Shown one piece after another: positions 7,682-14,216 of a stretch of DNA of 18,868 bases. The stretch lies in contig CANKNP010000055.1 in assembly GCA_947483545.1 (NCBI GenBank), positions 1-18,868 on the forward strand, read 5' to 3'. Within the stretch, counting starts at the first letter, position 1, and each line of letters starts with the position of its first letter. Position numbers and translations under genes: made by a program. This stretch comes from Deltaproteobacteria bacterium (GTDB taxonomy: Bacteria > Myxococcota > UBA796 > SXON01). Under the pieces are notes generated by a model, which had not been told where the DNA came from, ran no database searches, and saw nothing but the letters and a program-made list of their open reading frames with translations.

Positions 7682-8071
7682 TCAGTCCGGACACCCCCGA
7701 GCCGCCGCCGACGTAGCGCTTCGACCCTTCGCCCCAGGTAGCACCACCGCTCGGTTCGCCGCCTGGATCCAGATCTCCGGCGATGCAGGCACAAAAGGCT
7801 CGATCAGCACGCAGCCGTCGGCGGAGTAGATGGCGGCGGTGCCGCTGGGCTGCGACCCGAAGGCGGGCAACAGCAGGGGATGGAAGCGATCATTGAGGAA
7901 CGTGGTCACGTCCACGTCGCGGGCGAGCAGGTCGAGGGTGCTGCCGGGGGGGCCCACGAACACGGCGAGAGGCCTGGCCACAGGGTCGTCGGGCTGGTGC
8001 CATTCGACGAAAGAGGGGGGCGGGGCGGGGGGCGGGGCTGCCGAACATGCGGCGAGCGCGAAAACGAGCAT
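7682..8071 (-). CDS. Small lipoprotein with thioredoxin-fold-like segment lacking CxxC
   Basis: A 129-residue product starting MLVFALAAC, a very short signal with a LAAC lipobox (Cys9), followed by a Pro-rich linker. It should be a lipid-anchored envelope protein. The stretch PLAVFVGPPGSTLDLLARDVDVTTFLNDRFHPLLLP resembles the strand-helix-strand pattern of DUF255/thioredoxin-like proteins, where NDRFHPLLL would match NERFVPIKV. The redox CxxC is not present, so reductase activity is not expected. ATG at 8071 is chosen over the longer frame to 8131, because that extension reads antisense through tRNA-Cys. The gene starts only 14 bases after the tRNA 3' end, in the same direction. The thioredoxin-like reading is tentative. 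Confidence 0.7.
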   Translation of the reverse strand: MLVFALAACSAAPPPAPPPSFVEWHQPDDPVARPLAVFVGPPGSTLDLLARDVDVTTFLNDRFHPLLLPAFGSQPSGTAAIYSADGCVLIEPFVPASPEIWIQAANRAVVLPGAKGRSATSAAARGCPD

Positions 8072-8085
8072 CCCGAGATGGTAGT

Positions 8086-8163
8086 TGGAGGCGACGGGCG
8101 GATTTGAACCGCCGAAATAATGGTTTTGCAAACCACCGCCTTAGGCCACTTGGCTACGTCGCC
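8086..8163 (-). tRNA. tRNA-Cys (anticodon GCA), CCA encoded
   Basis: On the minus strand the acceptor GGCGACG (5' end at 8163) pairs with CGTCGCC (8096-8090), followed by discriminator T (8089) and an encoded CCA (8088-8086). The anticodon arm reads GTGGT-TTGCAAA-ACCAT, placing GCA at positions 34-36. The T arm is GGCGG-TTCAAAT-CCGCC. Length without CCA is 75. All arms close, so the call is secure. Confidence 0.95.
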
Positions 8164-8172
8164 GACGCCGCG

Positions 8173-8201
8173 ATGCTATCCGAGCCTCCCCGATGCGGCA
8201 A
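8173..8201 (-). promoter_or_regulatory. Probable sigma-70 promoter of tRNA-Cys
   Basis: On the minus strand TTGCCG (8201-8196) and TAGCAT (8178-8173) are separated by exactly 17 bases. This places the transcription start just before the mature tRNA 5' end at 8163. Four of six bases match each consensus hexamer. Spacing and position support the call. Confidence 0.55.
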
Positions 8202-8227
8202 GCACGCGCCATGCGTGTCCACAGCGG

Positions 8228-8256
8228 TTGACGAGGGGGCGGCAATTCGATACACG
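8228..8256 (+). promoter_or_regulatory. Probable sigma-70 promoter of the Fo ATP synthase operon
   Basis: TTGACG (8228-8233) and TACACG (8251-8256) are separated by 17 bases, about 77 bases ahead of the first atp start. The -35 is near consensus and the -10 is weak. It is divergent from the tRNA-Cys promoter. No other motif of note is seen in the rest of the gap. Confidence 0.45.
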
Positions 8257-8332
8257 CGCCCCCCGTCGGAGCCCCCACCGCCGGCGTCTTTGAATCCCTG
8301 CTCCGCCGCGAGCGCCTTTCGGAGGTTGGGAC

Positions 8333-8560
8333 GTGGATCCTGCCCTCCTCAAGCGCACCCTCTCGACCATCGCCCTGGCCTCGGCGCTGCCCGGCTCCAC
8401 CCTCGCGGGTGGTCTCCTCGGTGCGTGGCTCGATGACCGGTTCGGCTCGTCGCCCTTCGGGGTGGTCAGCCTCGGCGCGCTCGGCTTCGCAGCAGCAGTG
8501 GTTCAGCTCCTACGGACTTCCCGCACCCCCGATGATCCCGCTCCCCCGCCTCCTTCGTGA
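8333..8560 (+). CDS. AtpZ/AtpI-family ATP synthase accessory protein
   Basis: A 75-residue membrane protein with two hydrophobic helices around a GGLLGAWLDDRFGSSPFGVV connector. This is the pattern of the AtpZ/AtpI (F0F1-ATPase subunit) family, encoded first in many atp operons and linked to assembly or cation supply of the complex. The start is GTG at 8333, supported by GGAGG seven bases upstream (8321-8325). Its end overlaps the next gene by 29 bases. Proline-rich C-terminus. Position in front of atpI-like, atpB and atpE genes supports the assignment. Confidence 0.8.
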   Translation: MDPALLKRTLSTIALASALPGSTLAGGLLGAWLDDRFGSSPFGVVSLGALGFAAAVVQLLRTSRTPDDPAPPPPS

Positions 8561-8870
8561 CTCCTGCATCGCCGCGGTGGCGTTCGCCGCGGTCGGTCAG
8601 CTCCTGGGCGCAGGCTTGAGCGTCGCGGCGGGTTCGGTAGCTGGCGTCCTGAATCTGGCCGGGTTGATCCTGGCAGTCTCCGGACCGCCTGGCGCGCTGT
8701 TGGGAAGGCTGGCCTTTCACAACCTCGCGGCGCTTGTCGGGCTGTACATGCTGCTTACCCGCTTCGAGCCCCTGCCCGCGATGATCGGGATCCTCGCACC
8801 TCTCGTCGCGATCACCGTGCGGGTGCTCCTGCCCAGCTCCCCCGTTTCCCCCGCTGGAGTTGACCGATGA
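8532..8870 (+). CDS. ATP synthase subunit I-like membrane protein
   Basis: A 112-residue, highly hydrophobic protein with about four membrane segments: near 12-28, 32-50, 57-75 and 80-98. Small gene size, hydrophobicity and position between atpZ and atpB match the AtpI/AtpR group, which assists c-ring assembly or Mg/Ca handling. No diagnostic motif allows a finer call. The start ATG at 8532 lies inside the preceding gene, and its stop overlaps atpB as ATGA. These overlaps point to translational coupling. Confidence 0.72.
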   Translation: MIPLPRLLRDSCIAAVAFAAVGQLLGAGLSVAAGSVAGVLNLAGLILAVSGPPGALLGRLAFHNLAALVGLYMLLTRFEPLPAMIGILAPLVAITVRVLLPSSPVSPAGVDR

Positions 8871-9712
8871 TGCCCTTCGTCGAACCCCTCGTCCGCGCCG
8901 TCGCCTCCCGCTTGATGGGCAGCTACGCCAGCGGCTTCTCCTGGTTTCAGCTCGTCCCCGGGTTGTCTGGCGAGCACGGCCTTGGCAACACCCTTGGCAT
9001 CCGCGATGAGCACGACGCCTTCTTCATCGCGACCACCTGGGGGATCGTCCTCTTCATCTTCGCCATCGCCGGGCTCGCCCGCCTCGGCCTGAACCGCGCG
9101 CTCTCCCGGGAGGGCACCGACAAGTACCTGCCGGACGCCGGCATCACGATTCGCAACATCTTCGAGATGATCACTGAGTTCCTACACAACTTGATGGTCG
9201 CGAACCTCGGCGCCAAAGAGGCCCGCGCGTTCTTCCCGCTCGTCGGCGGGCTGTTCACGTTCATCCTGTTTGCGAACCTCTCGGGCTTCATCCCCGGGCT
9301 TTTGCCGCCGACGGACAACCTGTCCAGCAACTTCGCGATGGCGCTGACGGTGTTCATCGTCTTCAACTACGCAGGTTTGTCGCGCAACGGCTTCGGGTAC
9401 ATCAAGCATCTGGGCGGCCCTGTGCTCTGGCTCGCCCCGGCGTTCTTCGTGCTGGAGACGGTCTCGCTGCTCATCCGGCCGATGTCCCTCTCGATCCGCC
9501 TGACGGTCAACATCTTTGTCGACCACCTCCTCCAAGGCATCGCGCGCGGCCTCGGTGGTGACATCATCGCGGCGCTGCTGCCCGTGCCGCTCTACTTCCT
9601 CGGCCTGCTGGTCTGTACCGTGCAAGCGTTCGTGTTTGCGCTCCTCACCGTCATCTACATCTCGCAGTCCGTCGCCCATGAAGAAGGGCACGGTCACGAG
9701 CACGCTCACTAG
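8867..9712 (+). CDS. atpB: F-type ATP synthase subunit a
   Basis: Membrane stator subunit forming the ion half-channels next to the c-ring. The 281-residue product has the expected helices, the NIFEMITEFLHNLM segment, FANLSGFIPG, and the essential Arg of helix five at Arg211 in SLSIRLTVNIFVDHLL. Positions after that Arg are usually RLFGNM or similar; here they read RLTVNI. The C-terminus is His-rich (HEEGHGHEHAH). Start at 8867 or 8870 (two adjacent ATGs), with GGAG about eight bases upstream. It overlaps the preceding gene by 4 bases and is followed by atpE after 64 bases. Confidence 0.93.
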   Translation: MMPFVEPLVRAVASRLMGSYASGFSWFQLVPGLSGEHGLGNTLGIRDEHDAFFIATTWGIVLFIFAIAGLARLGLNRALSREGTDKYLPDAGITIRNIFEMITEFLHNLMVANLGAKEARAFFPLVGGLFTFILFANLSGFIPGLLPPTDNLSSNFAMALTVFIVFNYAGLSRNGFGYIKHLGGPVLWLAPAFFVLETVSLLIRPMSLSIRLTVNIFVDHLLQGIARGLGGDIIAALLPVPLYFLGLLVCTVQAFVFALLTVIYISQSVAHEEGHGHEHAH

Positions 9713-9776
9713 TCTTTCGCGGGTCTCGGCCCGCTCCATCGCCACCCTCTCACTGATTTTCACTCCGGAGACTCTC

Positions 9777-10073
9777 ATGAACAAGCAGCTTCAGACCGCC
9801 GTCCGCGTCGCCACCCTCTTCGTCGCTTCCACCGGCCTCGCCTTTGCAAGCGACAACATGGGCCCCGGCATCGGCGCCGGCCTCGCCGTCGGCCTCGCCG
9901 CCCTTGGCGGTGGCTTTGGCCAGGGCAAGACCGCCTCGGCCGCGCTCGAAGGCATGGCCCGCAACCCCCAGGCCGCCGGCAACCTGCAGACCCCGATGGT
10001 GCTCGGCCTCGTCTTCACCGAGACGTTGACCCTGTTCTCCTTCGCCATCGCGTACCTGCTGACCGCCAAGTAG
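9777..10073 (+). CDS. atpE: F-type ATP synthase subunit c
   Basis: Rotor-ring subunit, two helices joined by a polar loop. The 98-residue product starts with a signal-like segment (about 1-25, ending LAFAS), then helix one with a Gly-rich packing motif (GAGLAVGLAALGGGFGQG), the loop ARNPQA (61-66) and helix two carrying the ion-binding Glu82 (GLVFTETLTL). Gln49 and Thr83 lie where sodium-type rings have Gln and Ser/Thr ligands, so the coupling ion is uncertain. ATG at 9777 is the natural start; the frame extends further back only into atpB. It is the last gene of the operon, with a terminator 20 bases after its stop. Confidence 0.94.
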   Translation: MNKQLQTAVRVATLFVASTGLAFASDNMGPGIGAGLAVGLAALGGGFGQGKTASAALEGMARNPQAAGNLQTPMVLGLVFTETLTLFSFAIAYLLTAK

Positions 10074-10093
10074 ACCGCACAGGTCAGGCGCCA

Positions 10094-10137
10094 CCCACCC
10101 GGGGCTTCCATGCCTCGGGTGGGTTTCGTCTGTTTTG
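10094..10137 (+). terminator. Intrinsic terminator of the atp operon
   Basis: CCCACCCGGGG (10094-10104) pairs with CCTCGGGTGGG (10113-10123) with one wobble, around an 8-base loop. The T-rich tract TTTCGTCTGTTTT follows. It lies 20 bases after the atpE stop, so the operon ends here, before any subunit b or F1 gene. Confidence 0.85.
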
Positions 10138-10262
10138 GGCGGCTTGGGTCCCGGGGGCGGGGGTTTGCCGCGGGTCGCCACGCCCAGCGGATGCCCGCCC
10201 GCGCGATTTCCAGCGGCGTTCCCCAGCCCGGCCGGACGGCGCGACCATGGTGGTGAGCCGCC

Positions 10263-10793
10263 CTACATGCACGACTCCGGCGGATCCGTGCTCACGTCCT
10301 CGCGGCCGTGCGCCACGTGGTCGTTGAAGAACTCCACCATCGCGCCCAGGTCGAAACACCCCATCAATCGCCGATGTTCCCAAGAGACGGCGCCCCAGGA
10401 CGAGGGCAGGGCATCGTAGGGGGCGATGATCCAGCGCGCGTCGGTCGGGGGCGAGAGCACGGCCTCCAGGGCGGCGACCTGATCGCCGCAGCTTTCCGCG
10501 GAATCTCCGGTGGCGCAATCGGCGGGTTGGTAAAGGAACACGACCCCGCCGTGCTCCAGGTTGTGGACCCAGTACTCGTCGCCAGGATCCTCGTCATGGA
10601 CGCCCCAGGCGGTCCAGCAGGAGCTGTGATCCCCGGACATGGGGGGTGGGGCGTCGTAGGTGACGTCGCCCGCGACATGCGAGAACTGTGTCGCAGTTTG
10701 GGTGTCGTCGGTGCAGTCGCCATCGCAGTAGTCGCAGGCCACCGAGGTGATCTCCGCAGCGGGTTTGCAGGCCAGCAGCGCGAGCCAGATCAT
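10263..10793 (-). CDS. DUF3105 lipoprotein
   Basis: A 176-residue protein with a very short lipoprotein signal (MIWLALLAC, Cys9). The DUF3105 signature is present: HVAGDVTYDAPPPMSGDHSSCW, AWGVHDEDPGDEYWVHNLEHGGVVFLYQ. Paired cysteines are frequent (CDYCDGDC near the N-terminus, and others), suggesting disulfides or metal binding in the periplasm or at the outer membrane. DUF3105 has no settled function. The ATG overlaps the moaC stop as ATGA, making it the last gene of the four-gene operon. The 125-base gap between its stop and the atpE terminator region holds no recognisable gene. Confidence 0.85.
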   Translation of the reverse strand: MIWLALLACKPAAEITSVACDYCDGDCTDDTQTATQFSHVAGDVTYDAPPPMSGDHSSCWTAWGVHDEDPGDEYWVHNLEHGGVVFLYQPADCATGDSAESCGDQVAALEAVLSPPTDARWIIAPYDALPSSWGAVSWEHRRLMGCFDLGAMVEFFNDHVAHGREDVSTDPPESCM

Positions 10794-11257
10794 GGCGCCC
10801 GCCAGTGGCCGGAGCGCCCACCGGACTTCTCGAGCAGGCGGATGCCCTCGATCCGGATGCTGCGGTCCACCGCCTTGAGCATGTCGTAGACCGTCAAGCA
10901 CGCAGCGGTGACCGCTGTGAGGGCCTCCATCTCCACGCCGGTCCGGCCGGTGCAGGACACGGTGGCCTGTACCCTCAACGCGTCGCTGACCACCTCGATG
11001 ATCACCTCCACGCCGTCCAATATCAGCGGGTGGCACAGGGGAATCCACTCAGCGGTGCGTTTGGCGCCTTGAATACCGGCGATCTGCGCGATGGTGAGCA
11101 CGTCGCCCTTCTTCGCCCGCCGCTCCACCACCTGGGTGAGCGCCTCCCCTGAGAGCCGCACCCACCCCTCCGCCGTCGCCGAGCGCGCCGTCACCGACTT
11201 CTCGCCCACCTGCACCATCCGGGCGTCCCCCTCGGGGCTCACGTGGGTCAGGCTCAT
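10790..11257 (-). CDS. moaC: Cyclic pyranopterin monophosphate synthase MoaC
   Basis: Converts the MoaA product 3',8-cyclo-7,8-dihydro-GTP into cyclic pyranopterin monophosphate, the first stable intermediate of molybdenum cofactor synthesis, in the cytoplasm. The 155-residue length is normal. Motifs: MVQVGEKSVTARSATAEG, GAKRTAEWIPLCHPL, VSCTGRTGVEMEALTAV and the catalytic YDMLKAVD (Asp125, Lys128), then IRLLEKSGGRSG. ATG at 11257 is coupled as ATGA to the DUF6165 gene, and its stop overlaps the DUF3105 gene the same way. No other moa gene is in the window. The assignment is secure. Confidence 0.95.
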   Translation of the reverse strand: MSLTHVSPEGDARMVQVGEKSVTARSATAEGWVRLSGEALTQVVERRAKKGDVLTIAQIAGIQGAKRTAEWIPLCHPLILDGVEVIIEVVSDALRVQATVSCTGRTGVEMEALTAVTAACLTVYDMLKAVDRSIRIEGIRLLEKSGGRSGHWRAP

Positions 11258-11616
11258 CGGTACTCCGGGTGGACCTTCTCTTCGACCAGGTCTGAGCCCA
11301 GCCGAAGGTTGATCTGGCGTTTGATCGCGGCACGTTGGTCGTTCAGTCGGTAGACGCTCCGCGCGTCGGCCACAAAGGTCTGGTCGAACTGACCTTGTGC
11401 CTCCAACGCGCGGAGTCGGTCCTCGACCTCCCACAACGCGAGGTTCACCGCGGACAGCTCCGCCATCTCTGGCTCATTTCCCCAACAGGCCTCGAGCGCG
11501 GCCAACTCCCGCCGAACGTTCTCGACCGAGGTCGCCGGGCAGCGCTGAACCTTGATGCGCAGGATCGTGATGCGGTCGAGCAGATCGCCTATCGAACACG
11601 GCACCCGGAGCGTCAC
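11254..11616 (-). CDS. DUF6165 family protein
   Basis: A 120-residue helical protein opening with VPCSIGDLLDRITILRIKVQ, the typical DUF6165 start. It continues with alternating helices rich in Glu, Arg and Leu (ELAALEACW, VEDRLRALEAQGQF) and ends KRQINLRLGSDLVEEKVHPEYR. The function of the family is not established. The GTG start at 11616 has GGAGG directly upstream and overlaps the amidotransferase stop (GTGA). The stop overlaps the moaC start (ATGA). The longer frame upstream is only the shadow of the amidotransferase gene. Confidence 0.85.
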   Translation of the reverse strand: MTLRVPCSIGDLLDRITILRIKVQRCPATSVENVRRELAALEACWGNEPEMAELSAVNLALWEVEDRLRALEAQGQFDQTFVADARSVYRLNDQRAAIKRQINLRLGSDLVEEKVHPEYR

Positions 11617-12335
11617 CCCTCCACCGTTTCCCGGGCCACCGCGACGAACCGGCGGATCAGCGCCTCGGCCTCGGGCGTGTCCGGGGACTCCTCCATGATC
11701 CGGTCGATGCGCGCCGCGGCTTCGGGGTTCTCGGAGTAGTGCGAGCGGTAGTAGAGCCAGCGCTCCAGCGTCGTGGCTTTGCGCAGCTCGGGGTGGAACT
11801 GGGCGGCCCAAAATGGGGCGCCGTCCACGCGAAAGGCCTGATTGCGAACCTGGCGACCGGTACACAGGAGCGTGACGCCGGGGGGCAGCACGTCCACGTG
11901 ATCGTGATGGCCGAGCTGAGCGTAGAACTCCGACGGTGCTTCGCCGAAGATCGGGTCAACGACGCCCGGAACCTTGTCCACGGGGAACGCGCCGAGCTCC
12001 TGACGCACATCGTCGCGGTTCACCTCTCCGCCGAGCGCGAGCGCCAGGCCTTGAAAGCCAAAGCAGGAGGCCCAAGCGGGCTTTCTGGCATCCACCACCC
12101 GCACCAGAAAGTCCAGCATACCCCGAACCCAGCCGTGTGCGTCGAGCACTGAGTACGCGCCCGAGCCGCCGAAAAAGAACACGTCTGCGGAGCCCAACAG
12201 CGCCGCGTCGAGGGGCGTGTCCCGGGCGTGGGCCTTGGGCAGATCGAGGAGCCCCGTCGTCGACCGAAAGCAGCGTAGCTCCTGCTCAGCCATCGGGTCG
12301 TCAGGATCACGGAGAGAGATGAGGAGCGCTCGCAT
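11613..12335 (-). CDS. Class I glutamine amidotransferase-like protein (GMP synthase GATase type)
   Basis: A 240-residue triad-type GATase fold. The nucleophile elbow is ASCFGFQGLA with Cys91; the canonical form is G-x-C-x-G-x-Q, so the first Gly is Ser here and the residue after Cys is Phe. His181 and Glu183 (AQFHPEL) complete the triad. No synthetase domain is attached, so it could release ammonia for an unknown partner or act as a gamma-glutamyl hydrolase or peptidase-like enzyme. It heads the four-gene minus-strand operon (DUF6165, moaC, DUF3105). ATG at 12335 starts the natural strand MRALLISLRD. Ribosome site is weak. Substrate unknown. Confidence 0.87.
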   Translation of the reverse strand: MRALLISLRDPDDPMAEQELRCFRSTTGLLDLPKAHARDTPLDAALLGSADVFFFGGSGAYSVLDAHGWVRGMLDFLVRVVDARKPAWASCFGFQGLALALGGEVNRDDVRQELGAFPVDKVPGVVDPIFGEAPSEFYAQLGHHDHVDVLPPGVTLLCTGRQVRNQAFRVDGAPFWAAQFHPELRKATTLERWLYYRSHYSENPEAAARIDRIMEESPDTPEAEALIRRFVAVARETVEG

Positions 12336-12356
12336 TCGCGTGGGCTATCCTCTCGC

Positions 12357-12449
12357 GCGGATCGGAGGGCCTCCGAAAATCCCATGAGCGGATCGGAGGG
12401 CCTCCTTTACTCTCATGAGAGGACGAGCGGCCCGCCTTTACTCTCATCC
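12357..12449. repeat. Three 31-bp tandem repeats in a divergent intergenic region
   Basis: Units at 12357-12387, 12388-12418 and 12419-12449. Units 1 and 2 share the first 18 bases exactly (GCGGATCGGAGGGCCTCC). Units 2 and 3 share CCTTTACTCTCAT at the same offset. Units 1 and 2 contain GGAGG-G-CCTCC; in unit 1 the symmetry extends to TCGGAGG-G-CCTCCGA. The repeats lie between the minus-strand GATase operon and the plus-strand lipoprotein genes, where regulator sites would be expected. No clear -35/-10 pair was recognised nearby. Confidence 0.8.
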
Positions 12450-12491
12450 GCGGTTGCGCACCCCCGCCCGGTGTGTCACGATCCCCGCCCG

Positions 12492-12911
12492 ATGCTCCGC
12501 GCCCTCGTCCTCTTGATCTTCCTCGTTGGCTGCAAGCCCAAGACTGTCGGGGACTCCGATGACGGACTGCCGCACATCCGCGTGATCTCTCCCGCCTCGG
12601 GCTCGACGATCCCCACATGCTTGCGCATGACGGTGGAGGTCGACAACTTCGAGATCGTCTCGCCCGTGGACCACCAGGATCTCGTCGATGGCCAGGGCCA
12701 TTGGCAGATGCAGATCGATGACTTGCCGCTGCTTGTGCCCTGCGAAGCGCTTGAGTGCGCGTTTTCGATCGAGGGGCTGGACGATGGTCCTGTCTCGGTC
12801 GTCGCGGTCCTGGCCGACAACACGTACGTCCCCATCACCGACGCCGACGGCGCCAACGTGCAGGACTCTGTGTCCTACACGCTCGCCGGCGACGGTGTCG
12901 TCTGCGAATGA
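12492..12911 (+). CDS. Putative lipoprotein
   Basis: A 139-residue protein with a clear lipoprotein signal (MLRALVLLIFLVGC, Cys14) and a single beta-rich domain. Strands such as HIRVISPASGSTIPTCLRMTVEVDNFEIV and the pattern PVSVVAVLADNTYVP resemble an Ig- or Big-like fold, with an HWQMQIDDLP segment between. Four cysteines after the lipobox could form two disulfides. It belongs to no family I recognise with confidence. ATG at 12492 begins the signal; no strong ribosome site is seen. The next gene starts 11 bases after its stop, so the two lipoproteins are probably co-expressed. Confidence 0.72.
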   Translation: MLRALVLLIFLVGCKPKTVGDSDDGLPHIRVISPASGSTIPTCLRMTVEVDNFEIVSPVDHQDLVDGQGHWQMQIDDLPLLVPCEALECAFSIEGLDDGPVSVVAVLADNTYVPITDADGANVQDSVSYTLAGDGVVCE

Positions 12912-12922
12912 CTGGAGCCCCG

Positions 12923-14059
12923 ATGTCCCGCTTTGCCCTGCTCGCCCTGCTGCTGCCCGCCTGCAGCGGGAAAACCAGCGATCAACCTGTCGGCGACGAC
13001 TCCGGTGACACCAACGCCGACGACACGTCGCCCGACAGCGACACCGAGGACAGCGACGATGGTGACCTCGACAACGACGGCTTTACCGTGGAGGAAGGCG
13101 ACTGCGACGACAACAATGTCTACGCCTCCCCCGCCCGCGAGGAGGACGACGACGACGACATCGACAACGACTGCGACGGCCGGATCAACGAAGAGTGGCG
13201 TGGGCTCGACATCGCCTACGTCAACACGGCCGGTTCAAGCACCGTATTTACGCTCGACATCATCGGTCGGGTCGAGGACGAGGTCACGCTCACCGACGAG
13301 TGTTTCCCCGCCTGGCTCGACCACGCGGACGGCCCGCTCTCCGACGGCACGGACGGCTGGGTCATCAACAACAGCTACGCGACCATCGCTTCGGTCGCCC
13401 GGGACGGCACCTGTACCGACTTCGCCGACTTCTCCGACGCTGAGCTCTACCCCAACGGCGTCTACGGCATCGCGACCGGCTTGGATGGCACGGTCTACGC
13501 GACCACGCTCGACAAGCTCTACACCGTCTCCGCCGATGGCACGATCACCGAGGTAGCGAGCTGGTCCTGTGACTTTGAGGACCCCGCGGCGCATGAGGTC
13601 GCGGTGTACAGCCTCGCGGTCGATCCCTTGACCGGCGAGCTCGGCCTGTTCGGCTATTTCGGCGGCTTTGCGACCTACAGTCCGAGCACCGGCACGTTCA
13701 GCCTGCTCGCCACCGAGGATCTCGAGGCTGTCACGCTGTACACCTCCTCGGGCGCCCACAAAGATGGCGGCGGGTGGTACAGCCCTGGCGTAGACGCTGA
13801 GACCGGCGCCTACGGGATCTACCGGTTCAACCTCGAGGACAGCGCGTGGGTGCAGCAGGAGACCTGGGAGGACGAAGACTGGGAGCCCTTCATGCTCGCG
13901 ATCGACGGCGACACCGGCGACTACTACGTGACCGCCAACGCCGGCTGGTTCTACACCGTCTGGCGCATCGGCGCCGGCGAGAACTACGCGGCGGACCTCT
14001 ACACCACCGACGGCACCGAGAGCCACAGGGCATTTTATGGCATCGTCTCCAATTACTAA
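12923..14059 (+). CDS. Lipoprotein with MopE-like Asp/Cys motif and propeller-like domain
   Basis: Surface or outer-membrane lipoprotein of 378 residues. The signal MSRFALLALLLPAC ends at lipobox Cys14, followed by an acidic linker (about 20-50). A MopE-like segment follows: DNDGFTVEEGDCDDNN, then DNDCDGRINEE (about 50-91). This motif recurs in myxobacterial surface proteins and may bind divalent metals. The usual PGA and CDG middle part is replaced by an Asp run. The rest is a repeated strand pattern of TVYATTLDKLYTVSADGTI type, suggesting a beta-propeller. GGAG lies five bases ahead of ATG 12923. The last 23 bases overlap the small pilin-like ORF. Confidence 0.82.
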   Translation: MSRFALLALLLPACSGKTSDQPVGDDSGDTNADDTSPDSDTEDSDDGDLDNDGFTVEEGDCDDNNVYASPAREEDDDDDIDNDCDGRINEEWRGLDIAYVNTAGSSTVFTLDIIGRVEDEVTLTDECFPAWLDHADGPLSDGTDGWVINNSYATIASVARDGTCTDFADFSDAELYPNGVYGIATGLDGTVYATTLDKLYTVSADGTITEVASWSCDFEDPAAHEVAVYSLAVDPLTGELGLFGYFGGFATYSPSTGTFSLLATEDLEAVTLYTSSGAHKDGGGWYSPGVDAETGAYGIYRFNLEDSAWVQQETWEDEDWEPFMLAIDGDTGDYYVTANAGWFYTVWRIGAGENYAADLYTTDGTESHRAFYGIVSNY

Positions 14060-14216
14060 GGATCAACCCGAGGGTTCCAGCGTCGAGATCGTCCTCGTGG
14101 TCACGGGTCTGCTCGTGGGGCTCGTCATGGTCGCCGGGACGTTCGCGCCCGAGCTGCTGCCCTGGGTCAACGGCGTGGTGAACGACATCGCGGACCAGAT
14201 CGGGTTCGATTTTTGA
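14037..14216 (+). CDS. 59-residue pilin-like small membrane protein
   Basis: Short ORF with an ATG at 14037 inside the end of the preceding lipoprotein gene, in another frame, and a TGA at 14214-14216. The product has a polar N-terminus (MASSPITKDQPEG), one hydrophobic helix from about 17 to 36 containing Glu17 (GSSVEIVLVVTGLLVG), and a short tail ending IGFDF. A Gly followed within five residues by Glu and a hydrophobic run is the layout of Flp/class III prepilins, although Glu is at +4 rather than +5 after the presumed cleavage. The next gene is a prepilin peptidase whose TTG overlaps this stop. It may be a pilin or pseudopilin substrate; this is an inference. Confidence 0.6.
   Translation: MASSPITKDQPEGSSVEIVLVVTGLLVGLVMVAGTFAPELLPWVNGVVNDIADQIGFDF

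Noticed and set aside
6250..7716. A 488-residue open frame on the plus strand
   Set aside because: It runs antisense through the LeuA-like gene and shows only the His/Arg/Asp-rich composition typical of GC-rich shadow frames.
8072..8131. N-terminal extension of the small lipoprotein beginning MQNHYFGGSNPPVA
   Set aside because: These residues are encoded by the tRNA-Cys gene itself; the natural signal peptide starts at 8071.
12357..12449. Possible CRISPR array
   Set aside because: The three 31-base units are directly adjacent with no spacers, and no cas gene is near.
13235..14026. A 263-residue minus-strand frame
   Set aside because: Antisense to the MopE-like lipoprotein, Val/Gly/Asp-rich without motifs.
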